A stretch of 63,233 nt of DNA, taken from contig JAIQFI010000038.1 of NCBI GenBank assembly GCA_020073345.1, positions 1 to 63,233 of the forward strand, written 5' to 3'. The position numbers were made by a program, and so were the translations under genes. Below, in pieces: positions 62,863 through 63,233 of this stretch. The stretch's first letter is position 1, and each line of letters starts with the position of its first letter. This DNA is from Terriglobia bacterium (lineage in GTDB: Bacteria; Acidobacteriota; Terriglobia; Bryobacterales; Bryobacteraceae). The notes under the pieces were generated by a model. The model had not been told where the DNA came from. It worked only from the letters and a program-made list of their open reading frames with translations, and ran no database searches.

Positions 62863-63233
62863 TTGGATTTGATCGCCCGAGCGAACTGCTTCAAGGGCAG
62901 AGTATTCAGGATATCGCCGGGCTCGAGCCACCCGCGCCGCGCCATGAGAACCCCGTAGCGCATGTTAGCCAGATGTTTGGGATGATGAGCGTCCGTTGAA
63001 ATAACGAACTTCGCTCCCCGGGCTTTTGCTGCGCGCACCAGGGACGCCGTCAGATCCAGGCGCTCGGGACTGGCGTTGATTTCGAGATAGACATTGCGCC
63101 TCGCCGCCACTGCCGCCACCGCATCGAAGTCGAACGGATACGCGTCGCGATTCAGAAGAATGCGGCCGGTAGGATGTCCTAAAGCGCGCAAGTGCGGGCA
63201 CTCGAGCGCGCGCAGCAAGCGGTCCGTCATCTC
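62859..63233 (-). CDS. PolX-type PHP domain protein, 5' end outside window
   Basis: The last 124 codons of a gene entering from the right edge. [69 protein letters not shown] and [11 protein letters not shown] are the conserved end of the PHP phosphoesterase domain of bacterial family X DNA polymerase/3'-5' exonuclease. It is coupled to the NUDIX gene by a 4-base overlap. Confidence 0.85.
   Translation of the reverse strand, partial: EMTDRLLRALECPHLRALGHPTGRILLNRDAYPFDFDAVAAVAARRNVYLEINASPERLDLTASLVRAAKARGAKFVISTDAHHPKHLANMRYGVLMARRGWLEPGDILNTLPLKQFARAIKSK

Overview
The window reads as one chromosomal stretch of a GC-rich, diderm, free-living bacterium. Gene content suggests an acidobacterium of the Bryobacterales/Solibacter type: kinase-TolB hybrid proteins, soluble PQQ dehydrogenases, DUF6152-like and NHL-repeat secreted proteins, many hydrolases with signal peptides, and a CimA-based branched-chain amino-acid operon. 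This assignment comes from protein character only; no rRNA gene lies in the window. I saw no rRNA, tRNA, CRISPR array or complete insertion sequence.

Layout. 1-2701: a tyrosine recombinase, cut by the window edge, abuts a decayed Ser/Thr kinase-TolB gene that has lost its N-terminal kinase lobe and carries a 1-base frameshift. 2864-6791: a secreted kinase-like protein, a small membrane protein, a MetE-like enzyme and a Tat-exported metallo-beta-lactamase. 6767-15197: the most unusual region. An ECF sigma factor heads a minus-strand run of two unknown, possibly lipid-binding proteins, another unknown, a DMATS/ABBA prenyltransferase-like protein and a terpenoid-cyclase-fold protein. Divergent from it are a 747-aa cysteine-rich protein with a tandem domain duplication, a DUF1360-like membrane protein and a small CCG-motif protein. 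I believe this is an undescribed system. 15216-24000: secreted enzymes and accessory proteins (DUF6152, SUMF1-like, ASCH, NHL, an M19 homologue lacking two metal ligands, GlcG/HbpS, cupin, M28, PQQ dehydrogenase). 23615-25800: arsR, a triple-AHSA1 fusion and a frameshifted doxX-like gene. 25845-28735: fumC, then a sortase with its apparent LPKTA substrate.

28785-43251: a TPR protein coupled to a zinc-ribbon membrane protein; the ilvB-ilvN-ilvC-cimA operon behind a leader peptide and attenuator; an MFS exporter; the cdaA-cdaR-glmM operon (c-di-AMP and glucosamine-1-phosphate synthesis); and a HigBA toxin-antitoxin pair. 43261-47306: a potABCD polyamine transporter with an ECF sigma gene in front. 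47417-56999: a secreted unknown, fabH, a SprT-like metalloprotease, rpiA, ubiX, pheA, a PepSY membrane protein, a TauE/SafE permease, a ClC-CBS channel and MarR. 57077-63233: two divergent SurA-like chaperones, a YhaM-like exonuclease, BlaI, a 48-aa membrane protein, rph, rdgB, a NUDIX hydrolase and the end of a PolX-type gene.

Many neighbours share 4-base ATGA/GTGA/TTGA stop-start overlaps, so several runs are probably translationally coupled operons. Two genes carry single-base frameshifts (about 2480 and 23900); sequencing error cannot be excluded for either.
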